64,000 bases of DNA from Neopestalotiopsis rosae (lineage: Eukaryota; Ascomycota; Sordariomycetes; Amphisphaeriales; Sporocadaceae): positions 310,001 through 374,000 of the forward strand of contig JALGAS010000001.1 of NCBI GenBank assembly GCA_023078685.1, written 5' to 3'. This document shows, piece after piece, positions 33,676 through 43,675 of this stretch (position 1 is its first letter; each line of letters begins with the position of its first letter). Under the pieces are notes generated by a model. It was not told the origin of the DNA and did no database searches. It was given only the letters and a program-made list of their open reading frames with translations. Made by a program: the position numbers and the translations under genes.

Positions 33676-35047
33676 TTACAAGGCCAAGCCGTAGCAGTAT
33701 CGCAGGGTCAAGACAAAGACGTGGGTGGCGACATGAGCCGTCATGACAATAACGAAAACACCCAAGGTAGCACCGTATGCGGCATCGTAGCGATCGCGGG
33801 CACCAGCATTGGCATCTAGTGAGTCAAAAATGCGTTAGCTTTCCATGTGCTTCTCCTTTGTGATGCTATGCAAATGTGTGAATGAGCTGGAGGGCATTGG
33901 GTGGGTGTCCATGTCCCGGGATATATATGGGAATACAAAGTATGGCTTCACCAAAACTGTTCAGAAAACAAAGGCATAGAGGCATGAATGTGAGCTGAAG
34001 GGCATTAGGTGGGCAGCAATATCCCGAGACATATATGAAAATGCGAGAGATGTATTCGAGAGAAGTGTTCGAAAAGTCAAAGCCATAGAAATATGGAAGG
34101 AGGCTCATAGCGGAGTAGTGCGTGAATATCTCCCAAGACAAATATAAAAACGCGAAATACATATGCGAGAAAACGACTGAAAAGAACGATATAAGAAAAA
34201 ATATAAAAACAAAGTAAAGGGTATGAGGCAGGTAATTATGCCACAAAGTTGATATGGAAATGCGAAAAACGTATTCGAGAAAACACATCGAAAAAGCGAA
34301 ACCGTACAAAACGAAAGAACATTACGAGGGAATTGAGTACTTACAGGGAGTCTGCGAGGGGCGATGGTAAGGACCTCCAGCAGTGCTCATGGCACCGCCA
34401 CCAGACGCACCAGTGGCCAAGGCAGCCGTCTCGAGGCCCGAGCCACCACCACCGGTGGCAAAGGCAGCGGTGGCATTGGCGGCCCAGTCGAACTTGGCGG
34501 TGGTGAGAGAGGCATGAGGAGCCGCGACCACGGCGCTGGTATTGTACTTGTCGGGCGTGGGCAGGGCGTGGTACTGCTGGCCCTAAGAGGCGGCGGTATG
34601 GCCTGTGGTGACGGTGGCAGTGCTCCACTCGAGGCAGTGGTCGATGACGGTAGTCGTACGGCTGACAGAGGACGTGATGTAGCGGGTGGTGGTGACTGTA
34701 GGACCGGAAGAGTTGTCGTCGAGAGCACGACCAATGACGACAAGAGATCCATTGCCGACGTGATGAGGCTCAGCCTCAAAAGGTCGAGCAACCTTGGGAT
34801 GAACCGAGACGGTCGGAGCGACAGAGACGTCAGCATGAACTGAGGTCATAAGGGCACCCGACTCGACTGAAGTCATGATGCTGGCAGAGTGGTGGGTAGC
34901 CGACGTGAGCAGGTCCGACTCTGGGATCATAGGTGCAATCTTGCTGATGTTGTCGCCGCCCATGCCCTGGCCAGCGACGAGGAGGATGTAGGTGGCCAGG
35001 ATCATGGCGCCGACGAAGACGCGACCGAAGATACCAAGGGACTTCAT
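33676..35047 (-). pseudogene. Ser/Thr-rich secreted or surface protein gene with an in-frame TAG
   Basis: Two exons, 34345-35047 and 33676-33815, join in phase 1 (T|AT) and give 281 codons including one TAG at 34583-34585 (codon 155). The product starts with a signal peptide or anchor (GIFGRVFVGAMILATYILLV). A Ser/Thr/His-rich extracellular region follows, including TVTTTRYITSSVSRTTTVID. After the TAG the same frame continues for about 80 codons to the splice site (GQQYHALPTPDKYN..., then a Gly/Ala-rich low-complexity run). Exon 2 encodes a hydrophobic tail (GATLGVFVIVMT...). The bases before the TAG offer an acceptor-like CTTAG, so an intron is an alternative, but no good donor keeps the coding pattern. 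The TAG could also come from CAG by one C-to-T change. The gene may be a pseudogene, or may depend on readthrough or mRNA editing. Confidence 0.5.
33884..34315. repeat. Four diverged 108-bp tandem repeats inside an intron
   Basis: Unit starts are 33884, 33992, 34100 and 34208, each 108 bp apart. Aligned landmarks recur at the same offsets: GGGCATT.GGTGGG near the start, TCCCGAGACATATATG in the middle, then AATGCGA..GTATTCGAGA and GAAAA.GCAAAGCCATA. The first two units are most alike and the last two are A-rich and more diverged. The whole array lies within the 529-nt intron (33816-34344) of the Ser/Thr-rich gene. Confidence 0.8.
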
Positions 35048-35131
35048 TGTGCTGGCGATTGGAGAATGTCTTTGGTGATGAACGATCAAGTGAACTTTAG
35101 AATGTGCTTTGGACCAGAAACGAGCTTCGAG

Positions 35132-35215
35132 AAGCTTGGAAATCGACGATGAACAGTGATATTCGCAAGAAAGTTGGAAATCGACGAGGAACGGTGATAT
35201 TCGCGAGAAACTTGG
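35132..35215. repeat. 38-bp tandem repeat upstream of the Ser/Thr-rich gene
   Basis: Two near-complete 38-bp copies (35132-35169 and 35170-35207) share TTGGAAATCGACGA and GTGATATTCGC. A third copy begins at 35208 but stops after TTGGA. The array sits 85-170 bp upstream of the start codon at 35047, within its likely promoter or leader. Confidence 0.75.
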
Positions 35216-35886
35216 AGCTGGTTCAAGTGCTTGCCGACGATGAAAGAAGCTTGGGTCTGAACTCTGAGCCGCAGCACAGAAAAAAGAACAGCAGAGAGTG
35301 GGCGTGTTGTGGTTTGTTGAGGTGCGCGTGGCTGCTTGAAACGACAGAAGAGATATTTATGTCGGCGCTGGTGGACTCGACAACGCCTGGGACGAGCAGT
35401 CTAGGCAGGCACGTCGTCGTCCAGTGAACGAGAATCAAACGAGCTGCAAGAGCTCACATGGAGATTGAGCTCCCACACCTTGAGGGCCGCACAGTTTGAA
35501 ACGACAAACGACAGTATTCCCCCTCGTCTTTCGACACAAAGCCCCAGCTAGGACCAAGGACGTGATTTTGGCCGCCGGTCCCTTTGACTGCCCGCAGAGT
35601 GAATATTTGAACTGTACTGTTCTGTCACTGCTATGTTCTTTCCTGAAATCCTGAGCCATTCTGGATTCTCATTTGATATAACGAATAAATATCTCTCCTC
35701 ACTCTTCCATATATGCTGTTTGATGCCATTTCTCAACATAACAGTTCTGTGGAGCTAGCAGAACATCAACTATTCCTCTCTTCACCTTCCTCTTTTACTT
35801 TCCTTTTCACTCAGAATCACTTCCCCAAGCCGCCATCGACCAAGAACAAGCTCGATATTACCATCAAATCCACCAATATAGCAGTT

Positions 35887-35931
35887 ATGGCTGACAAGCA
35901 CACCCACAGCCAGTCGTGTCTGCTTGGCTGA
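35887..35931 (+). CDS. Possible 14-residue peptide ending Cys-Leu-Leu-Gly
   Basis: This short frame, MADKHTHSQSCLLG plus TGA, follows a C/T-rich, leader-like 130-bp stretch. It uses C-ending codons typical of well-expressed fungal genes (AAG, CAC, ACC, CAC, AGC, CAG). The end resembles a CaaX box (Cys, two aliphatic residues, one more), but Gly in the last position is unusual for known a-type pheromones. The frame is open upstream to 35713. It could equally be an upstream ORF or chance. I would not name it. Confidence 0.2.
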   Translation: MADKHTHSQSCLLG

Positions 35932-36107
35932 TATTTTGCTATCTTTAAATTTATACTTATAGTAATGTTTTTGAGTAGAATTTTTCTCATGGAAACCTAT
36001 CGAATAAAACTCTTCTTTTTCTTCTTCTCCTCTAGAGATCTTTCTAATGGGTTTAATCTGACTCTATACCGCTCTGATTCTAGTCGGGAGGCCTGTCTCC
36101 CCTACTG

Positions 36108-36566
36108 ATGAGCTGCTCCTCCTCCACTGCATTGGTTGCTGGACTTTTGGAGGCCATGAAGTTCTTGTTAGGACCCCTGTCGACACAAGACACATCATCC
36201 CCAAACGATCGCAGTATCCCAAGCAGCCCCCTGAGGACACCAATCAGCCAGACGCAGGACCAGAGAAAGGACGCCACAACAATGCCTGACCAACCGGACG
36301 CAGACGAGTCGCTTCGCCGGATGACGGCAGCGGAGTTTGCATCCCCTTGGGCTACCCGCTTGAGATGGCTCGATAGATTGATGGATCCCATCCATGATCT
36401 GGGACGCGAAGTTAAAATCTTCAGAGATACCTGCAGACTTGTCCTTCATCAAAGATTCATGCGGCTAAATATCATGTCACGCTTCATTATTGTGGTGAGA
36501 GATGAAAGAAATAATGCTTCAACCGATCATATCAGCCATTGTCACGAGATGCCGGAGGCTACGTGA
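36108..36566 (+). CDS. Hypothetical ORF of 152 codons
   Basis: This is a single open frame starting MSCSSSTALVAGLLEAMKF and ending MPEAT. The middle is polar and Ser/Pro/Gln-rich. A later segment (RLRWLDRLMDPIHDLGREVK) could be helical. I recognise no domain. A competing minus-strand frame (36080-36391) overlaps it. I keep it only because the length is above chance for the region. Confidence 0.25.
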   Translation: MSCSSSTALVAGLLEAMKFLLGPLSTQDTSSPNDRSIPSSPLRTPISQTQDQRKDATTMPDQPDADESLRRMTAAEFASPWATRLRWLDRLMDPIHDLGREVKIFRDTCRLVLHQRFMRLNIMSRFIIVVRDERNNASTDHISHCHEMPEAT

Positions 36567-36735
36567 CGAAAGTTATCAAATTATCCAGTACGTTGTTGTC
36601 CATAGAATAATATTATACAGGCTCAAAAAAATACCATCGAGAGGAGATTAGTGTACATCCAACCAACATCAATCCAAATTTACCATCCCAAATCCCTGGG
36701 GCCGGCCGGCCGAGGGAGACGTCAGACGTCTTGAT

Positions 36736-37200
36736 TTAGAACCACTCCAGCATGCCGGCCGCCAAGCCGGCCCCGATGCCGACAAACACCCAGTGGCCCC
36801 ACTCGCCGCCGCCGATCTGGTCCCGGCTCACGAAGCCGTCGACGAGGGCAATGGGCAGCGAGGCCAGCATGGTGAGGCCGAGGGTGCGGCGGTCGCCGCG
36901 GGCCCAGACCGCCAGCGTCATGAGGCCGAGCGCAATGTCGCGGCCGCCGTACATGCGCAGGAGGGACCGCGACAGCTTCTGGCCGTCGGGCTGTGGGGGC
37001 GCAGAGAACCCGAGGACTGTTTTGATTTATCCGGCCAAAGGTCAGAATCTGAAGGCTCATTATATTGTAAAGTTCTGCTTACGAGACAAGGCCGATGCTG
37101 GGCGAAGGATGGCGTTGATGCCAACCAATGTCGGTACCATCCCAAGGGCAAAGGCTGCATTGGCGCAGTATTCGACTGATCGGGGACTAGACAATGCCAT
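36736..37200 (-). CDS. DUF4267 small integral membrane protein
   Basis: The model is exons 37083-37200 and 36736-37016 (132 aa; 66-nt intron, phase 1, donor GTAAGC, acceptor AAACAG). Four hydrophobic segments are visible: FALGMVPTLVGINAIL; the region around IALGLMTLAVWA; LGLTMLASLPIALVDG; and WVFVGIGAGLAAGMLEWF at the very end. The conserved RMYGGRDIALG and DGF motifs fit the DUF4267 family of fungal membrane proteins, whose function is not known. Exon 2 is much more GC-rich than its surroundings. Confidence 0.72.
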
Positions 37201-37614
37201 GTTCTCACTCTTTCCGGGTTGATAACAGTAATGCTTTTTGTTTTTTATGTATTTGATTCAAGCGTAGAAGACTTTTAGCAGGGACTGAGCTTATGATTAC
37301 TATCAAATCAGGTGGCAAAGACCTTTGAGATGTATCAAAGTAGGGGAAGGCTTGTGTGAAAATGGTGGGGTTGATCCAAGCAGACTGGATATGGAGATTC
37401 AGCTGTAAAGTCAAAATAAGCGCTAACTGAGACATTTTATCACCCGGGTAATCTGAGCATCATGTAGCCAGTCAATTGTGAGCTTGGTTCAAGTACGATG
37501 CAGCAAGGTGATGGAGCATTGTCTGGTGCAGGTTGTAACAATCATGGTTGATATCGAGTAAGAATGGCAGGGCCACTAAAGATAGAAAGGCAATGTTTCT
37601 GGTATTATTACAAT
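37201..37614. other. Intergenic, 414 bp
   Basis: This lies between the DUF4267 gene start and the beta-adaptin stop. It is AT-leaning. I see no gene. Confidence 0.45.
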
Positions 37615-40295
37615 TTACAATATTAATAAATCGCCGTTGGGATCTTGCGCAGGCATCATGACCTGCTGTGGCGCATATTGGTTCACCACGTAACCAGCTT
37701 CTGTACCATTGCTGCCTCCAAAAGCGTCACTCGCCTCGTGGATATTCATGGCCGCCATCTGCTGAGAACCAATGCCAGCAAAGAAGGCATCAGCATCATT
37801 GGCTGCCTGGGCCATGTTGCCGTTTTGACCATTTTGACCCGGCTGGCCATTGAAGTTGTTGTCGAACCCAGCCAAGCCGCCATTGGGATTCGTCCGCACC
37901 ACTGCTGGCTGATCGCCCTTACCGAACATGCTGAGATGCTTCTGATTTTCAAAACGAGGCAGATTTTGAGATGTTGGTAACGTGTGCTTTTGCAGAGCAG
38001 GGCTGTCTTGCAGTTTTCTCGGTCTGGCTGATCTGAAGACTGTTTGCACGGGCTTGAGATAGATTGTCGCTAGTGTGCCAACATTGAGACACATTTCTTC
38101 CAGGGTTTGTGGATCCAGCTTCTCGGACTCGGCTGTGATGGCAGGCTTTTCGCCCATGACGATTGTCTTGGCCACATTCATGTCGGTCGAAAGCAGACGC
38201 CAGTACATGTATGCTCGGTCGCGAAGATCCGGATTGTCAGTCTCCTCGGTCGCCCACTTCAGGACCTTTGGAACAAGATCCTGACCCTTTGTAGGTCGTT
38301 GGATGAAGAGCTTGACAGTTGCAGTAAGCAGAGCGAGCTGCACTTCAACAGGCTCCTCGGCGAAAGAGTACAAGAAGTCCTCGAGAAGCGCGTCTGAGTT
38401 TTCGATGCGGTCTGCGTATTGTCCTATTACCCAGACCATGGCAGCCTTTGCTTCGGGCTCGTCAAGCGAGTCCAGATGCTCGCATAGCGTTCCGATAATG
38501 GATTCGTATTGGTTGGGGTATTTTCTGAAAATGTTTCGAATCACTACGGTCGCCTCCTGTACAATATAGGGGACCTTTGTGGCGACCAATTCAAGGAGTA
38601 GGTTAATACACCTCCGGGCAGCAGGCTCAATCTTAATGGCTAGCTTTCCGATGGCGCGTACCGCTTTTCGCACAAAGTGTACGTCCACCTCGGTAGCATA
38701 TTCACGCAGTTCCGTCAAGACCTCGTCAATGTTCTTCTCGGTTGCAAGCATGAAGATGAGCTCAAGTTTCGTAACCTTGACATAGATCGGGTCGTTGTAC
38801 TTGCAGAAGAAGACGCGAATGTCGTTCCTCAAGATGTCGGGTCTCCTTTGCAGGATGAGCAGGGCGTTTCGGAGCGCAAGGTACTGCACCTCGGGACCTT
38901 TCGCTAGGAGTGTCACCAGTGGTGGCGAGAGTTTCCGACATAATGCAGAGACGTGTTTCTCGTCGGCAATGTAATTCATCAGATAGAGAATCACACGAAT
39001 GCATGTCAGTACGACTGCCGAGTTCGAATGTGATAGTCGAGGTGCGATTCTTTCTGCCAGGAGGGTGGCTTCAGCGCTATCCTGAGGAACATACGACATG
39101 AGTGCTTCCAGGATATAGGTTTGACCCCATCTGCAAATAGTCAGCTTCTGCACTATATCTTCACCCAGGCATGAAACTTACTCGGAGCAGTCGGCCAGAA
39201 TGGCAACCATTTTGGATGCATTGTTATAGTCGATTGTGAGCTTGATAGCATCACTCCGTTCCCATATGTCCATCAGTCCAGCGAGTGCGCTAGCCACAAC
39301 GGTAGGGTTATCATCCCTGAGTAATGAGTTAAGCCTCTCTATCAGGTCAGATCTTTCAACCATGTGTCTATCATGATCGTAGAGCTTCGAGACACAGAAA
39401 GCAGCTGTTTTCCGCACATATGGATCAGAGTCTCTGAGAAGATGCTTGACCAGAGGGACTGTGGCCTCGACAAACTCTTTCACATGAACATATGACATGG
39501 TTCGGAGTGCCAGCGCTCTGACCAGTGGATTCGTATCTTGCATGTCCTGAATAATATGTCAGCGCAGTCCCTCTACGTAGCGCAAATGGAATGTATACTC
39601 ACCTGTTCCAGGACTGGTATCGCCTTGACTGCGATTTCCGGCTTCATTCTTGAATAGTTGACCAGGAACAAGAAGCACCTGCATTCAGCCCATTAGTCTT
39701 TCAAGTCTCCCACATGCGCCGCAGGCGAGCGGTTCTCACATCTTCTTGATCTCCAAGCTCTGTATATGCATGCATGCGATAATATCCGGGAATAGCGAGA
39801 CCATCTCGTTGTTGCTCATGGTCATGTTTGCGACAATCTTTTTGAGCGCAATCTTCTTCTGGGTGAAGTTCTTATCCTTCTTACTTCCGCTGTTCAACTC
39901 GAGGCGCAACTCGGCCACCTTGCCCTGCATTGTCAAAGGACGTGAGTAATAAGTCGGCGCTGCAGCGTACGCAAGAAACATGATTGCGGTAGTGAGCTCG
40001 ACAGGAAGGGAGGAATCATGGTGAAGTGTCGTGGGATAGGTGGACCATGGAATCAGCTCGGCGCTGGTCGGTCGAGGTTGTAGTACAACGAAACAGAGGA
40101 GCTCGTCACTGGAGAACAAGAGCGAAAGATATGCAGGGGCAAGATCAGGTTGGAGTGCGGGTATTATGGGATGATGTATGAACGAGGTCGCGTGATGCAG
40201 AGCGGCGTCGTCGAATGTCTCGGGAGGTATGAATGAGGAGGGTTGCTTACCCGAGCGAAGAGCTTCGAGTCTCCGCCACCTTGAGCGCTCGACAT
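37615..40295 (-). CDS. APL2: AP-1 complex subunit beta (beta-adaptin)
   Basis: This is the large subunit of the clathrin adaptor AP-1, acting in trans-Golgi/endosome sorting. Exons are 40251-40295, 39740-39924, 39603-39678, 39182-39546 and 37615-39130 (728 aa). Introns are 326, 61, 56 and 51 nt; the first is unusually long. The trunk of HEAT/ARM repeats is complete ([70 protein letters not shown]). After about residue 600 comes a Gln/Asn/Gly-rich hinge, and the protein ends GDLLIL, without the C-terminal ear domain of animal beta-adaptins, as is usual in fungi. A CCA repeat lies just before the start codon. The gene is divergent from EMC4. Confidence 0.93.
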
Positions 40296-41351
40296 GGTGG
40301 TGGTGGTGGTGGAGGTGGTGGTATGGTTCTCGACGACCTTAGGCTACGCAGCTGTCAAGGTTTCCTTCCTGCTTCACAAACGCTCCCGTGGTGTCTCGGG
40401 TGCTTGATGTGAGTCTTGCCGGGGGCGCAAGCCAGCTGAGTGATCGATCGGAGGGCCTTCGAATGCGGCTAGCGACGAGGGACAAGGTAATGTGTAAGTA
40501 GGTGTCCAGCTTTTTGCCGACCTACAACACCCTGTGATGAGGAGGAGCCAACCAGCCTTTGTAGATGCAAGTTTGTCCAATCGAAAAGAGCTCCGGGACC
40601 TTGAATGGAGGGGTGAAGGAGACTTGGAGGACGTCGTCGCAATGCGTGGCACTTGGGGAATGCCCCAGCAGTCAGTCGCAGATATCGGATGGCTCGGCGG
40701 CAGCAGAAATATAGTTGGCGCGCGGGCAGCAAGTAGACCCTTTTGGTGTTGCGAGAGCAATTGACTTGGTTATTGCAATCTTGAATTATTGGAAAGTCAA
40801 TGAATGAAATGCCGGAGATGTCGCTCCACCAAAGGCCGCCGTTGATTCCGACCCCCTGAGGCCCCGTTCATCTACCCACGCGAAATCTCACGGGCAAGTT
40901 GGACCTGCTTTGTCAATGAATCCCTGCAATGCTTCGGCTGCTTGGGGCCTTGAGCCTGAACTGGCTCCTCTCTGTGCAGCTGGGATGCTCGCTAGCGTGC
41001 ACGGCTCAGCAGCATGCCAGAGGGCCGAGAACAGCCAGCAGCAACCAGCAGCCAGCACAACGGGGGCGGCTCTTCAGTGTGGGCCGCGACCCCGGTGGGG
41101 AACAACGTGGGCAGTTTCCCGTCCCGCTGGTGCTTGACAGCTTGCGCGCTTGGCCGTGACTACCAATCAAGCCTTACTGCCTGTTACCTACCTACCCTCT
41201 ACAGCGAGCTTCCGACCTGCTCTCAATTGTGCCAGCCTTGTCGGTCAAACTCCCACTCACGCTCTCAGCCTTCCAGTTCGATCCATCATATTGGGTCTAC
41301 AGCTCCAGAGAAGTCGACGAGCAGCTCCATTGCCGTCTGAAATCATCCAAC
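40296..41351. promoter_or_regulatory. Divergent promoter, APL2 / EMC4
   Basis: This 1.06-kb region lies between two start codons. Immediately upstream of APL2 (40296-40325) is a (CCA)n/(TGG)n microsatellite with about nine imperfect repeats in the leader. Several plus-strand open frames (40910-41340) overlap in different frames and look non-coding. Confidence 0.5.
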
Positions 41352-42039
41352 ATGGCAACAACGACAGTGCCTACATGGGTCGCCGATCTCAACAACCCAC
41401 CACAGGCGGCCAAGTCCAAGAACGCCAGCATCCCCGATCCGCCAGGTTTCCCATCCCAGGCTGTTGGAAATAAGGTATGTAGTGTCTATATCAAACCACC
41501 TCCGCTTACTGGTCGCGTTGCTCCTCGCTCCGGGACAACCTTGCTGACAGACGAGATAGAAACAAGCAAGCAAGACTCCTGCCCGAACAGCGCCGACCCA
41601 AGAGGAAACGGATACTCTTAAGCTCAAGAAGGCTTGGGAAGTTGCTCTAGCACCCGTGAAGCAGCTCCCCATGACCGCGATTATGATGTACATGTCGGGC
41701 AACTCTTTACAAATTTTCAGCATTATGATGGTATTCATGGCATTCAAGAACCCAATCATGGGAATACTCGGAACAAACCAGGCGTTTGAACGGTTCGAGA
41801 GCGATGGAAACAAGGGCAAAATGCTGCAAGCAAAACTCTCTTATGTGGCAATGCAAGTCCTAGCACTGGCGCTAGGCATTTGGAAGGTGAACGCAATGGG
41901 TCTTTTGCCGTAAGTTCACGCCTTCATCTTGACACTACCCTTGATGGCTAACCACTCTTCTCTTAGTACTACAAGGTCAGATTGGCTTGCGTGGGAAGTA
42001 CAACGAGACCCTCTGGAGCACGCAGTGGTCGCTCTTTAA
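41352..42039 (+). CDS. EMC4: ER membrane protein complex subunit 4
   Basis: This is a subunit of the EMC insertase, which inserts tail-anchored and multi-pass membrane proteins at the ER. Exons are 41352-41474, 41560-41909 and 41967-42039 (181 aa; introns 85 and 57 nt in phases 0 and 2). The N-terminal part is polar and Pro-rich (PTWVADLNNPP, SIPDPPGF). Two hydrophobic segments follow, MTAIMMYMSGNSLQIFSIMM and LSYVAMQVLALALGIWKVNA. The end, LLPTTRSDWLAWE, is strongly conserved in EMC4. Length and domain order are normal. Confidence 0.92.
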
Positions 42040-42226
42040 TTTACACATGCAATCTGTAAATCTGCCACGAAACCGTCATCGCTCAATCTTAGTCAACCTT
42101 CGGGTTGACAATATTCCAGATACCAGGATTATCTCACTCCAACAGAATACCGTTAAAACAATGTCATGACCGTTGCTTCTAGCAAAGTCCTTATTCACGA
42201 GCCAATGCCAAGCACTCCGAGCATGC

Positions 42227-42746
42227 CTAATGATTTTCATTTTCTTCGCCATTCTCACTAGAGCTCGACCGTTGGCTATGCTGAAGGTCGTGAAAGGGTT
42301 CTTCACTCATCCGTTGATTGGCATACGTCGATATTGCTGAGTCGCTATATGGTGTCTGACGCTGGACATAATCGTTATCCTCACGCGTCTGTTGACGTCT
42401 AATCCATGGTCGTTCGTTGTCGTGACCATCACTGGAGCGACTGGTAGTGGCAGTGGCAGCGGCAGTCATGGTTGCCAGTGGCGACGATATTGATCGACTA
42501 GTCTCTGATGAAAGAGAGTTGCTAGTCGGGTCGCGAGAGTCTGTGGAGGTACGCTCATCAAGACTTGTCTGTGCTTCCGCCTCTATCGACTGCTCAGCAT
42601 GGCCTTCATCTGGATTGTTCCGTCCAGAGTGACTTGCAGACTAGTTCGGCAAAAGATGAGCTCCCAAATGCAAGGAATATTCGAGCAAGGACTCTTACAT
42701 CGCTCCGTGGCACCGTGGTTATTCCGTTGATGTCGTCTTTCGCCAT
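42227..42746 (-). CDS. Ser-rich hypothetical protein, two exons
   Basis: Exons 42699-42746 and 42227-42640 join in phase 0 across a 58-nt intron (donor GTAAGA, acceptor AACTAG) to give 153 aa. The start ATG is in a good context (AACATGG). The protein is hydrophilic, with Ser/Thr/Glu/Arg-rich stretches (TSNSLSSETSRSISSP near residues 66-81, SSSSENGEENENH at the end) and no membrane segment or known domain. It resembles a disordered tail. It may be the last part of a longer gene, because coding-like but broken sequence lies upstream at 43040-43675. Confidence 0.4.
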
Positions 42747-43039
42747 GTTGGGTATTTGAGATGGTAGTATATATGTTTGATCATGGGCAACTCTAGTATG
42801 GGCATTGCTCGAGTTCGCTGGACTTTTTTTATTACTCCGTTGATTGCGCCTAACAAGATGACTGAAGTATTCAATTTGTATTTTAGAAGTTGATGAAGTG
42901 GGTTTCCTTGGTGTGACTGCTCTTCTAAGCCTTATATTCTTGAGAGCTCACTTCGCGAAGCCAAAGAGCTTCCGGGCTATCATTTGAGGCCATGTTCATG
43001 TGAGCCACGCTATACTGCAGTTGTCTGGATGCTGCGGCC

Positions 43040-43675
43040 TCAAGCACGATGTGTTTTACCTTTAAAGGAGATAGCGTCATCATCGACAAATACAGCCTTC
43101 GAGTTGTACATGCTAATAACGCTCGAAATACTTCGAGGAGCCTCAAAAGTTCCCTGTATACTTTGGTACTGATGGTCGGACGTCTCGCTTATGCTAGAGG
43201 AGCCGCTCGAGTAGTCCCAGGGCGTATTTTCATGGTCTCACAAGTCATTCGTTTGATTATTATTGAACAATGGCACAGAAACTTCTAGATCCTCAGAGTC
43301 ACAAGTGTCTGGTGATAGCCTGCAATTTCTAAATCGGGTCACCTACCAGGCACTTCTCAGACTAATACCTAGTTTGGAACAAGGTTGGCTGTGATGCTGT
43401 CCTATAACGTCGTGCTACTCGACAACATGCATATCAGATGGCCCCAATTCTACCGTAGATACATTTCGAAATGCTTCAATGACGTATGCTGTAGGGCCAA
43501 GGAATGACGTATGAGGCTCGGCACTGGAAGATTGAGGATAGCTCGGTGTACCACGAATAGCGAGCCGGGATATGGGGCGAAAATTATACTGTGAACATTG
43601 AATATCTGTGCCGAGGATCAGGCTGGAAACCCAAGTAGATTCCAACCACGTCCTATCTTTCCTATATATACCCAT
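43040..43675 (-). pseudogene. Decayed reading frame with four same-frame stops
   Basis: Reading the minus strand from the ATG at 43675, one frame runs to a TGA at 43040-43042 and is interrupted by TAG at 43415-43417, TAG at 43343-43345 and TGA at 43238-43240. The translation between the stops keeps the acidic, Ser-rich character of coding sequence (LSPDTCDSEDLEVSVP, SGSSSISETSDHQYQ, FEAPRSISSVIS). Putative introns that would remove the stops are mostly below 50 nt and do not fit well. One exception is a 48-nt GTGAG..CTCTAG segment around the third stop. I do not recognise the family. Confidence 0.35.

Noticed and set aside
33866..34309. 147-codon minus-strand ORF as a gene
   Set aside because: It is produced by the 108-bp repeat array inside an intron; aromatic-rich low-complexity translation and no start context. 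Kept only as a repeat feature.
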